Of a stretch of 64,000 bases of DNA, positions 37,901 through 49,200 are shown one piece after another (positions within the stretch are counted from its first letter, which is position 1; every line of letters starts with the position of its first letter). The position numbers and the translations under genes are program-made. Source of the stretch: Anisus vortex (Eukaryota > Mollusca > Gastropoda > Planorbidae). The notes under the pieces were generated by a model. That model made no database searches. It saw only the letters and a program-made list of their open reading frames with translations, and was not told the DNA's origin. The DNA is taken from assembly GCA_949126835.1 (NCBI GenBank), contig OX421509.1, positions 15,943,124 to 16,007,123 of the forward strand, in the 5' to 3' direction.

Positions 37901-37973
37901 CCCTTACAGTCCCGGGCGCGTATATAGCGGAACTGAAGGCAGCATAGATAGAAGTAGGTCGGTACGGAAAGGG
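37901..37973. mobile_element. Possible 73-bp piggyBac-like mini element between TTAA sites
   Basis: A short GC-rich segment begins CCCTTACAGTCCCGGGC, ends CGGTACGGAAAGGG and is flanked on both sides by TTAA (37897-37900 and 37974-37977). TTAA duplications and CCCTT termini are the pattern of piggyBac-type elements. The inverted part is short and imperfect, so this is tentative. Confidence 0.4.
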
Positions 37974-37977
37974 TTAA

Positions 37978-39589
37978 GAACAAAAAGGAAACTAATTGAA
38001 CAGTTTCATTTACCTTGATACTGGTGTGTGGAGGCCTTCATCTAGACTCAACCTAGAGACATATAAAACGCATTTCGAACCTTCTGAATTCTAAGCACTG
38101 ACTTATAGTTTTGGCTTGAATTTTCTTTTTTTGTCATAGAATAATTGAAACTCACTACATTTTAAATGTAAAACTGCTAAATTATTATAGAATAAAATTT
38201 AGTATAAAAAAAAGTAAAACAATACAATAATGTAAAAATAATTTTTCGTAAAAAAAAAATTATAATAATTTTTAATGCATAAAAAAAATATATATTCCAA
38301 TAGAAGATTTTCTACAACTACATTCCATAGTTTATTAATAGAAACAAACAAAACTAACTAGTAATATAATAGGCCTATATGTAGTTAGATGTGAATTATC
38401 ATTGTAAATAAAAGCAGATCACCTGTTATCATTTGTGAACCTCATGGGCTTAAACAAACATAGTTGAAAGTTATCTATTTATTCGACCAAGTATAAAGGA
38501 CAGCAGCTCAGTGTTATTGTCCAGTTCGTTTGATAGGATTCATCATTGTAATCTGTAACGTAAACAAAGCTAGACGCCAACTTTGACACATTATTATTGA
38601 TGGTGTTAGATATTTGTCATTGAATCTTATATCTCAATCATATCACGCCTGCCTCCCAACCGTGAGTTTGTGTATTGGATCTCAATAAATCACTCCGCTG
38701 ACTTTCAACTGAACTCTTTCTATGTCTGACGTCTCTAAAACATTACAGACAATTCTACGTAAAATCGTTTCTCCCAAGAAAGATCATCGCTTTGATCGGA
38801 TCAATAATATAGTTATAAACATATCAGGGTAGAAGAAAATGTATCCTAAACCTATTAGTGGTGTTTGCTTTACTCACGTGATGGGCATTGTGTGTCCCCT
38901 CCCCCCTCACACACACTCACACACACACCATGCCTGTATTTACTTGGCTGTATGCCCAGGCTGTACAATGTTTGGCAGTTGTTGTCCATTGATTCTTGCA
39001 CTGAACACCAGGATATGAACAGACATCGTGGAACGTTCATTTGTGCAGTGAATTACTTCAGTTAACCTATGTATGGATCTATTGTTGGTGTTTCAAAAGG
39101 GGGAGATACCTTTACAGAATTTAGACCAACTTGACAAAGTATAATCCCACAGGGTCGATATTTGAAAATCTAAAATTGAATTGAACTCTTCAAATGTTGC
39201 CAATGAATAAATCTTGGTTTGCTTTCAAATGCTAAGTTTTCAAACAATACATTTTAATTTCATATGCAAGTCTTTTTATCTACAGCATTCAGCAGCGGTT
39301 CATTTGCATTGCCCAACAAAATCCAATTGTAAAGTGTAACATCAATATTCCAGTATTTTGGTTCAAGTCTACTTGTTATTATTCCCATGATCTTGTTGGA
39401 ATCAATCGATAGAGAAGGTGAACAAGAAAAATAACAATCACAGCCATTCTGGTTTTCTTAGTTTTATACTGCAACAAACTGGATACATTTTATACCTTGG
39501 GAATTTATTGGTAGCTTCATTTAACAGTTACACAATTACTTTGAACTAACGACAGATAAACCATAGGTTACACACAGCATTCATAATAG

Positions 39590-39625
<36 letters not shown>

Positions 39626-39942
39626 TACGTCTTTAGTATTGATATATTTTATGAGTTTTCTTTAAAGCTCTCTACCTAAAGGTCATTTCTATTAGTAAGT
39701 CAAGAGATTTAAAATACGTTCCCGATGACATTATTGATTCCACTATAAATGATGATTGAAAGTTTTTTGTAGAATTGATTAGCTTGTTGTACGATATGTT
39801 ACTGTGGTAGGAGGTAAATGAAATATATTTAGACTTGATTTTTATGAAGAAATTTATCATTATATCATATTATTAAAGATTTATTGTAATCCTGTCAAGC
39901 GGTAAATTTTTATTATTTGCGGTATTTTATATTAATTATACT
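37978..39942. other. Unique AT-rich DNA with AT tract
   Basis: No supported gene. A CA tract lies near 38906-38929 and an AT dinucleotide run at 39589-39620. The ORFs here are short and unrecognisable. Confidence 0.5.
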
Positions 39943-40626
39943 ATATGGTCATATAGAATATGGTCTCGGCCAGAAAGATATGAAATAGACATTTCTTCCT
40001 TGTATGACTACTAGTTGACAGAACTTACTCCTACATATTTGATATAGTCATATGGAATTTGTTCTCCGCCAGAAAGATATGAAATAGACATTTCTTCCTT
40101 GTATGACTACTAGTTGACAGAACTTACTCCTACATATTTGATATAGTCATATGGAATTTGTTCTCCGCCAGAAAGATATGAAATAGACATTTCTTCCTTG
40201 TATGACTACTAGTTGACAGAACTTACTCCTACATATTTGATATAGTCATATGGAATTTGTTCTCCGCCAGAAAGATATGAAATAGACATTTCTTCGTTGT
40301 ATGACTACTAGTTGACAGAACTTACTCCTACATATTTGATATAGTCATATGGAATTTGTTCTCCGCCAGAAAGATATGAAATAGACATTTCTTCCTTGTA
40401 TGACAACTAGTTGACAGAACTTACTCCTACATATTTGATATAGTCATATGGAATTTGTTCTCCGCCAGAAAGATATGAAATAGACATTTCTTCCTTGTAT
40501 GACAACTAGTTGACAGAACTTACTCCTACATATTTGATATAGTCATATGGAATTTGTTCTCCGCCAGAAAGATATGAAATAGACATTTCTTCCTTGTATG
40601 ACTACTAGTTGACAGAACTTACTCCT
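39943..40626. repeat. 99-bp satellite-like tandem repeat
   Basis: Seven copies of a 99-bp unit containing GATATAGTCATATGGAATTT, TTCTCCGCCAGAAAGATATG and GACTACTAGTTGACAGAACT. The first copy is diverged; the rest differ by only one or two bases. Confidence 0.95.
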
Positions 40627-40762
40627 CAAACCGAGAGTTATTCCCTAGAAAGTGAATGTGTCAGAGAAACTACCACGATAATAAATGAAATCAACTTCAA
40701 CCAGATCTGACAGGATGGACTTTTATTTCATTGCTTTCTGTAGAGTGTGAAGAAATTCACTT

Positions 40763-41044
40763 GAATCAATGACATATGGAGAGTCAGACTACATTATGAA
40801 TCAATGACATATGGAGAGTCAGACTACATTTTGAATCAATGACATATGGAGAGTCAGACTACATTATGAATCAATGACATATGGAGAGTCAGACTACATT
40901 ATGAATCAATGACATATGGAGAGTATGACTACATTATGAATCAATGCCATATGGAGAGTCAGACTACATTATGAATCAATGCCATATGGAGAGTCAGACT
41001 ACATTATGAATCAATGCCATATGGAGAGTCAGACTAAATTATGA
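40763..41044. repeat. 35-bp minisatellite
   Basis: Eight tandem copies of GAATCAATGACATATGGAGA followed by GTCAGACTACATTAT. The last three carry GCCATATGG instead of GACATATGG. Confidence 0.95.
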
Positions 41045-42342
41045 GCTGATGTGAAACTTTCTTGTTTTTTGTCAAGTCTGTTGTTCTCGTTTCATTTATT
41101 GATAACGTTCTAAAGGTTGCGTTTTGTACACAATAGTTTAAGTTTGATTCTACTGTGAAGAAAATAGTAAATTTGAATTTAAAAAAAATACACAGAATGT
41201 TTTGACCATGTTCAACCCAACAGTTCAGACTCCAGTGATATTTAAATATTCATTATTTTGTGCCTCGGAATTTTAACATGTTAGAGTTTCATAAATCGTT
41301 AGGAAAAAATGTGAATGATTTTCTACTTTTCAATGTTTTCTTTGCACTACAATTGTATTGAAGTTAAATAATCTTCTCTGAGTCACACTCAATCAATAAA
41401 ATATACTCATAAGTAATTCCTTAAGACCATATTTCTTCATCTTAATAATTTGTTGATCAAAGATATACTACTCCAATGTCCTCCTCCAATATGATCAACA
41501 TCAAATCTCTTTGACAATCTGATGGAGTCATGATGAAAATGCCTGGACGTTGTTTAGGTATTTATTTGAGCACATAAATCAATGAAAAAGGCCGTCAAAT
41601 TAGTTCTAAGTCGATTATGTTTCTTGTAATCCCCTGAAATGTTATTATTAAAATCTACAAATGACTGATTGTTTATATTTCTTGTTCCATAAGTTGAGTG
41701 AAGACTTTTGTTATTTACTGAACACAACTTGTAAAGGAAGAGTGTATACAATGTGAAAGGGGATGGGGGGTGAGAGGGGAGGTAGTTAACACAAACTTGT
41801 GCTGAGCGAATATCGATTTGTTGACAATTCCTTTTCACTTTGACCTGGAGTACACAACGACTCAATCCTTAATTAGGTCAAACGGCCCATTTTAGGTGGA
41901 TGAATGGGGTCACGCATGAAGTGAAGCATAAAGAGCATTGATTGTGTAGATTTCCGATTCCATCCGCCCAGGAAATCCACCATTTAACATATACAGGTCT
42001 GTCCCTGGGCATTCTTTTTTTTTTCTCATTTCCTTCCAACACAAACCTTCAATTAGATGTCACTCTCAGCTTTTTGTTTTACTTTCAACTAGTATTTTAC
42101 TTGGGGGGGCTATCTATTATCTGTACAGGAAACCATACATTTCTTATTCACACCAAACCTGTTGAATTTCATTGCAGCACATCTTTAAACCCAGCCAGCC
42201 TAACATTTAATTGTTTGAATAACTTTCTGCTCATCAAACCAGATATTTTGTAGAGAAAGAAGTAGCTATCTTATCTTAAACATTACAGACACTCCTTCTA
42301 TAAAGAAGATTATTGCATCCTACGCTCATCCGTGGTCCGAGT
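41045..42342. other. Unique AT-rich DNA, no gene seen
   Basis: Nothing recognised except, near the right end (about 42270-42342), probable 3' sequence of the minus-strand LINE remnant, including a TATCTTATCTTA tract near 42268. Confidence 0.45.
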
Positions 42343-42492
42343 CTAGTCTTGCATCTTTATTAATGTTTTAAATGCTGTTTTCCTGGTTTGTTCAGGCAAC
42401 CCATTCCATGCTTGAATGCCACTCGGGAAGAAAGAGTACTTATATGCATTTGTTCTCGCATAAGTTTTCATTTGTCTTTTGGAAATTTCTTG
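42343..42492 (-). pseudogene. LINE ORF2 C-terminal remnant
   Basis: Reading the minus strand, 50 codons are open to a TAG at 42343-42345. The peptide has KTYARTNAYKYSFFPSG then IQAWNGLPEQTRKTAFKTL. The SFFP...AWNxLP pattern near a stop is the usual end of reverse-transcriptase proteins of CR1/Jockey-like LINEs. An in-frame TGA at 42493-42495 closes it upstream and no reverse-transcriptase core was found beyond, so this is a 5'-truncated, dead copy. The open frame on the plus strand across it (42372-42575) is a shadow. Confidence 0.75.
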
Positions 42493-43770
42493 TCAAGTGT
42501 TTTTCTTCCTGTGTGTATCAGTGTCATCTAAATGACAACCGAGGAGCCAATAGTCTGGTTGTGAGACTGTACTAGACGATCTTTACATCTTTCAATCACA
42601 TGAACACAAACAAGTTAATTCAACATCCTTCATTTGATGAAGTGAAATCTTGAAAACCAAGTCTAAGTCCTGTGACACACAATGTACATTATGACACTTA
42701 TTGAAGCAAGAGGAAAACCCAGGAACTCTCTAACAATGTCTTTTGTATATCAGCTTGCTTTGGTTTCCTAGTGAATACATTGATCCATTGACCCAGTCTT
42801 TCATTTCAACATTCTCTTGATTTTATAATATTGACAAGCAGCAATTGTTCACAATCGTCTTGTCTTACATAACATTACTTGTTGAACTCGTCTCACAAGA
42901 CAACATAATTGTTGAATGTTAACTTAACACTAAAATGCCGTCTACACACTAAACACTACAAGTATATTCTGTGTCCGTAGAGATACACTGAGTTCGGTTT
43001 TTACACAAGGGATGGTGCGGGGGGGGGGGGGGACCTAGCGTGTACAGATATAAACCATGTAAACAATACAGTACATTATAAAATAAATGGTAGATGTGGT
43101 CCATTGTAAGGATTCGTCTCTAACCCTCCGAGCTCAAAACTTGCTGGTGTTCCAACCCTAACCAATGATTTCAACACCCTATGAGTACCAAATAAACTGA
43201 GCGAATATACTGTAAAACTTAAGGGATACTATTTTTAATTGTGGGCAGGTTTTCAGCCGACTCAGGCTATACATATAAATACCTAGTTTCTCTCTATTTT
43301 TTACCTGGGGCACAAGAAAGAAAACAAAGCTGGTTTTTGGTATCTTCTTTACGTGTGACCAATGTTATTTCTGACTCAAAGTGAATGGATTAAAGAAAAG
43401 CTACAGCCATTTTCTGAACAGCTTAGATCAACAATTGTTACAATGTATGATTCATTGACTGCACCGGCTGTCAACTCTAGTTCAATATTCTCACAAAGAT
43501 ATGTTTCATTTACATATTTAGTAAGTGTATATTCAAGAATGCGCAGCATTATAAATAACATTGTATCGAACTAAACATTAGATGACTTGGATTATGTAAA
43601 AACAGTGATAGATATAGTATTGATGAAAACAAGGTATTCCGCACAAACTTCGTTTAAAGTTAAAGAAATGAAAAGTGATTTCTTTGATTTTTTAACAGAT
43701 GTGACTTCATTACCTACTGACAGTGACAATACCTGACATAAAGCGGACAGCTGGGACTTCATTTCCTATC
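42493..43770. other. Unique DNA with G run, no gene seen
   Basis: Holds a run of about 14 G (43019-43032). A stretch near 43362-43574 is open on both strands but carries no motif or convincing splice sites. Confidence 0.45.
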
Positions 43771-45367
43771 GAGTACCTAGATATATCGAGTAATACCTAG
43801 ATATATAGTAATACCTAGATATATAGTAATACCTAGATCTTGAATAATACCTAGATCTATAGTAATACCTTGATATATCGAGTAATACCTAGATATATAG
43901 TAATACCTAGATATATAGTAATACCTAGATCTTGAATAATACCTAGATCTATAGTAATACCTTGATATATCGAGTAATACCTAGATATATAGTAATACCT
44001 TGATATATCGAGTAATACCTAGATCTTTAGTAATACATAGATCTATAGTAATATTTACATATGTCGAGTAATACCTAGCTTTATAGTAATACCAAGATAT
44101 ATCGAGTAATACATATATCTATCGAGTAATACCTAGATATATCGAGTAATACCTAGATATAACGAGTAATACCTAGATCAAGTAATATCTACATATATCG
44201 AGTAATACCTAGATATATCGAGTAATACCTAGATATAGCGATAATACCTAGATCTATAGAGTAATACCTACATATATTGAGTAATACCTAGATATATCGA
44301 GTAATGCCTAGATATATAGAGAAATACCTAATCTATAGAGTAATACCTACATATATCAAGTAATACCTAAATCTATAGAGTAATACCTACATCTGCAGAG
44401 TAATACCTTGATCTTTAGAGTAATACCTAGATCTATGGATTAATACCTGAATCTATAGAGTAATACCTAGATCTATAGATTAATACCTAGATCTATACAG
44501 TAATACCTAGAACTATAGAATAATACCTAGATCTGTAAAGTAATACCTAGATCTATAGACTAATACCTAGATCTATAGCGTAATACCCAGATCTATAGAA
44601 TAATACCTAGATCTATAGAATAATACGTAGATCTATATAGTAATACCTAGATCTATAGGGTAATACCTAGATCTATAGAGTAATATCTAGATCTATAGAG
44701 TAATACCTATCTGTAGAGTAATACCTAGATCTGTAGAGTAATACTTAGATCTGTAGAGTAATACCTAGACTTGTAGAGTAATACCTTGATCTGTAGAGTA
44801 TTACCTAGATCTGTAGAGTAATACCTAGATCTCTAGAGTAATACCTAAATCTATAGAGTAATACCTAGATCTATAGAGTAATACCTAGATCTATAGAGTA
44901 ATACCTAGATCTATAGAGTAATACCTGTATCTGTAGAGTAATTCCCAGATCTATAGAGTAATACCTAGATCTGTAGAGTAATACCTAGATCTGTATAGTA
45001 ATACCTAGATCTGTAGAGTAATACCTAGATCTATAGAGTAATACCTAGATCTATAGAGTAATACCTGTATCGGTAGAGTAATTCCCAGATCTATAGAGTA
45101 ATACCTAGATCTGTAGAGTAATACCTAGATCTGTAAAGTAATACCTAGATCTGTATAGTAATACCTAGATCTGTAGAGTAATACCTAGATCTGTAGAGTA
45201 ATACCTAAATCTGTAGAGTAATACCTAGATCTGTAGAGTAATACCTAGATCTGTAGAGTAATACCTAGATCTGTAGAGTAATACCTAGATCTGTAGAGTA
45301 ATACCTAGATCTGTAGAGTAATACCTAGATCTGTAGAGTAATACCTAGATCTGTAGAGTAATACCTA
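43771..45367. repeat. 1.6-kb 20-bp minisatellite
   Basis: About 80 copies of AGTAATACCTAGATCTGTAG. The left end is diverged, with units of about 16-22 bp and ATATATCG in place of ATCTGTAG. The right end is a near-perfect run, so the array looks most recently expanded at its right side. AGATCT recurs every 20 bp there. Confidence 0.97.
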
Positions 45368-46158
45368 TCAGCTGTCTTAGTTCACTTTGGTTTTTTGTCT
45401 TATATAAAATGTACTTGCATTACACTACAACTACGACGTGTACAAGAAATGTAGCAATATTTTGTTACGTACGCGTCTTGTTAATCTCCATATGTCTAGC
45501 TAGGAATATCAGATCAATGGTATCTGTAGACGTCATTGTTTAACATATAGAGTGGATAGACAATTACTATATTCTAACTACATGCAGACAAGTACAGTAG
45601 CATACTAGGCTTAACATGCTGAGTAAACTATCTTCATACAGTATCTCACACACACACATGTCTATAAAGCCCTGAATAATTCATTCAATTGACCCTTTTG
45701 TTAATTGAGTTGTACTTTCATTACACGTGACAATACCTTGTCTCCGTTACGATACAGTCTTTTTACTTGATGATTAATAGATGAGGACTCTTCATTTAAG
45801 CTGTAACGCATGAAAGGAGAGTGTGTCTGTGTGAGTAACGTAACACGTGCTTGTGTCTGTCCACGCAGAAAGCTGTTTTTGGGGGGGGGGGGGGGAGGGG
45901 AGAGAAACTTTCTTTCGACTTTCATTAATTTTTTTGTTTTTTTACCATTACCGTCTAATATTAATATCCACATCCCACCCACATTTAAGTGGATATTTCA
46001 TTTTCAAATACATTGGACTTAACTAGATACGATAGAATATTTCCTGATCATAGCTGAAGTCATCCCATTTTTAATGTTATAACATACAGTCTGTAGTATA
46101 TTTCATAGATTTTATATACATTTTATTTATAGATTTATCTCATTTGTTTCTTCCACAG
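45368..46158. other. Non-coding DNA upstream of the first visible NAXE exon
   Basis: Includes a G run near 45879-45899 and a CA tract near 45647. Most likely NAXE intron. I looked here for the missing first coding exon (a frame ending in the second base of a codon before GT) and did not find one. Confidence 0.5.
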
Positions 46159-46267
46159 ACAAGAAGAGGCACAACAGATTGACCAGGAACTGTTTAATGA
46201 ATATTTATTTAGTCTTGATCAGTTGATGGAATTGGCTGGATACAGTTGCGCTGTAGCTATAGCCAAA
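46159..46267 (+). CDS. NAXE: NAXE coding exon (second coding exon of the gene)
   Basis: The acceptor is TTTGTTTCTTCCACAG. The first base completes a codon begun in the missing exon, so the upstream exon must end after two bases of a codon. Encodes [15 protein letters not shown] through AVAIAK, the N-terminal helices. The donor is AAA|GTAAGT; this boundary is copied about ten times in the intron that follows. Confidence 0.95.
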
Positions 46268-49200
46268 GTAAGTCTTACGTACATTTAGTTTTGACCATAA
46301 GATTGAACTAACAATAGCCAAAGTGAGTTTAAATACGTATAGTTTTGACCATTAGATTGAACTAACAATAGCCAAAGTGAGTTTAAATACGTTTAGTTTT
46401 GACCATTAGATTGAACTAACAATAGCCAAAGTGAGTTTAAATACGTTTAGTTTTGACCATTAGATTGAACTAACAATAGCCAAAGTGAGTTTAAATACGT
46501 TTAGTTTTGACCATTAGATTGAACTAACAATAGCCAAAGTAAGTCTTACGTACATTTAGTTTTGACCATAAGATTGAACTAACAATAGCCAAAGTGAGTT
46601 TAAATACGTTTAGTTTTGACCATTAGATTGAACTAACAATAGCCAAAGTGAGTTTAAATACGTTTAGTTTTGACCATTAGATTGAACTAACAATAGCCAA
46701 AGTAAGTCTTACGTACATTTAGTTTTGACCATTAGATTGAACTAACAATAGCCAAAGTAAGTCTTACGTACATTTAGTTTTGACCATTAGATTGAACTAA
46801 CAATAGCCAAAGTGAGTTTAAATACGTTTAGTTTTGACCATTAGATTGAACTAATACCTTTTGTCACTGTTGATACTCTACTAATATTTCAGAGAACTCT
46901 AACTATTGTAAAAAGTTACTGGAAAGCTATCATCCAGAGTTGAATGTGTTTGTGAATTCTGTCCAACGTTGGTGGCGTGAAACCATTAATAACTTCCAGC
47001 CTTTCATTTTTCTTGTTCTACCCTAAGGCTGGCATATTTCATCGTCATCTTCTACAAGCCTTTAACTCATCTTCTCTGTATTTCTCTTTCAGTAAGGAAA
47101 CAAGAAGAGCCATCCTAAATGATATCTGTGATATAAAACTAACCTATTAAGTTACACATTTAACAAGTATTATCTAAGTATAAAACCAGTTGTATAATGC
47201 AACATACAAAGATTGTCAAAAATTATTACCATTGACTAGTCAAGAAGCCACGTTTTCATTTCTTCACTAATCGTTACTATCTCAGTTACTAGTTTTTTTT
47301 CTATATTAATACAATTGTAAACTAATTGCTGAAGCACTATTAAATTTTAATCTCTTTATAGTTTTAACTCCTTCATTTCCGTGACTAAGATATTGACTCA
47401 AATATTGTGCTATGTAAAAAGACACGATTGAACTTGAAGCTATTTCAGTCTTTTTCTTTTCAAAGCATTGTTGCTACAATTTCAATCTCTTTTTTCTTTT
47501 CTCATTCTTTACAAACTAAATGGGTTTTTTGAATCTTTACTTTTGTAATCACCATATTCTCACTGGGTATCGTATAATTGTATATAGAACGTAATCATCA
47601 CATTCTCACTGGGTATTGTATACTTGTATATAGAACGTAATCATCACATTCTCACTGGGTATTGTATGATTGTATATAGAACGTAATCATCACATTCTCT
47701 CTGGGTATTGTATAATTGTATATAGAACGTAATCCTGTATTCCACAGTGTTATCCAGTGGAGGCTTTAAAAAAAGACCACGCTGCTGTACTGGTCATCTG
47801 TGGTCCAGGGAACAATGGCGGGGACGGACTAGTCTGCGCTAGACATCTCAAGTTGTTTGTAAGTGAGGCTTGGTCACGTCTACATGTTTGTTTCATCACA
47901 GTATGGATTTGCATTGAACGGGACACCAGAGTACATCACATGATGTAAAAGGAAGTTTATAATCATGAGTAAAACAGTTGATTTCTAGTTTTTTGTCCAT
48001 TGATTGAATTAATGGTTCTAGCATTGAAAGTTTCCACAGTGTAAGTGAGGAGTATTTAGAGTTCTCGTATTTATGAAAATGTGCAAATTTTGGGATAGAT
48101 GCTCAATATGCAAGGACAGAAACGAATGAAATACATTGGTTAACAAATGTATTACTGTAGTTCTATTTTTATCACTAATAGACACACACAAAATGTAAAG
48201 CTGTGTGGTAGGAATGGATTTGTAAACGGGTTTGAAAGGTTTAGAGTCAAATTGAACAAATATTCACAAAGCCATTTTTGGAATATTGGCCTGTAATGGG
48301 CTGAAGGAGAGTGGAAATTCATTTTTTTCCTCAGAATAACAGCCTAGGGCAGAAACTTTGGTAATTGTTTTAAAATATCGAACACACGCACACAAACACA
48401 CACAGACAGACACACCACACTTTAACCGCGCACATAAACACACCGTACACCACAGATACATACACAGGTTCACAGACATTAAGACCTTATTATTATATGA
48501 GCGAGATACATATGATACAGTAGGCCTACTGTGTTTTTAAAGTGTCAATGTTAATGTGTTTTTTTACAGTGTTATTGAAATATAGGCTTTACATAGTCAT
48601 GCTTTTATGTATGTGCAATCACTATAGATCTAGTTAGCATTATGATTAGGCTAACCACCTTACAGGAACTGAAACCTAACTGTAGCATTATACTTCAATA
48701 ATTTGACCTGGACATATTTGATATTCCAGGGCTACAAGCCAACTCTCTTCTATCCTAAACAGAACAATAAACCATTGTTTAAAGCGCTGGCCTTACAGGT
48801 AAATAATAACTGGCCTTCAGGTAAATAATTATAAATCTTTGTCTCTAACACCTTTATTAGTATTGAATTATTCAACTGTTAACTATTACATACCAAACAC
48901 CCAGCTGTTCATTATGAATACTGACATCAATATGTTTGTTCAATGTTCACTTAGATTTTAAATCAAATTTCTCCGTCGCAATATTCTCACACACGTATAT
49001 CGAATCTACACTGTATATGTTTTTCTATTTCCTGATTGCTACAATGTGCAGTGTGAACGTTTGGACATCCCGACACTGTCTTTCTTCCCAACTGACCCTC
49101 AATGTATAGTGGACAGCTTCAACCTTGTAGTGGACGCTATCTTCGGCTTCAGTTACAAGCCCCCTGCCCGGCCAGAGTTTGCTAGTGTTCTACAGAGTCT

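Noticed and set aside
43362..43574. 70-codon plus frame with an overlapping minus frame of 61 codons
   Set aside because: No family motif, no donor or acceptor fit, and open on both strands, which suggests chance.
45701..46022. Open frames over the G run
   Set aside because: Poly-Pro or poly-Gly coding from a homopolymer.
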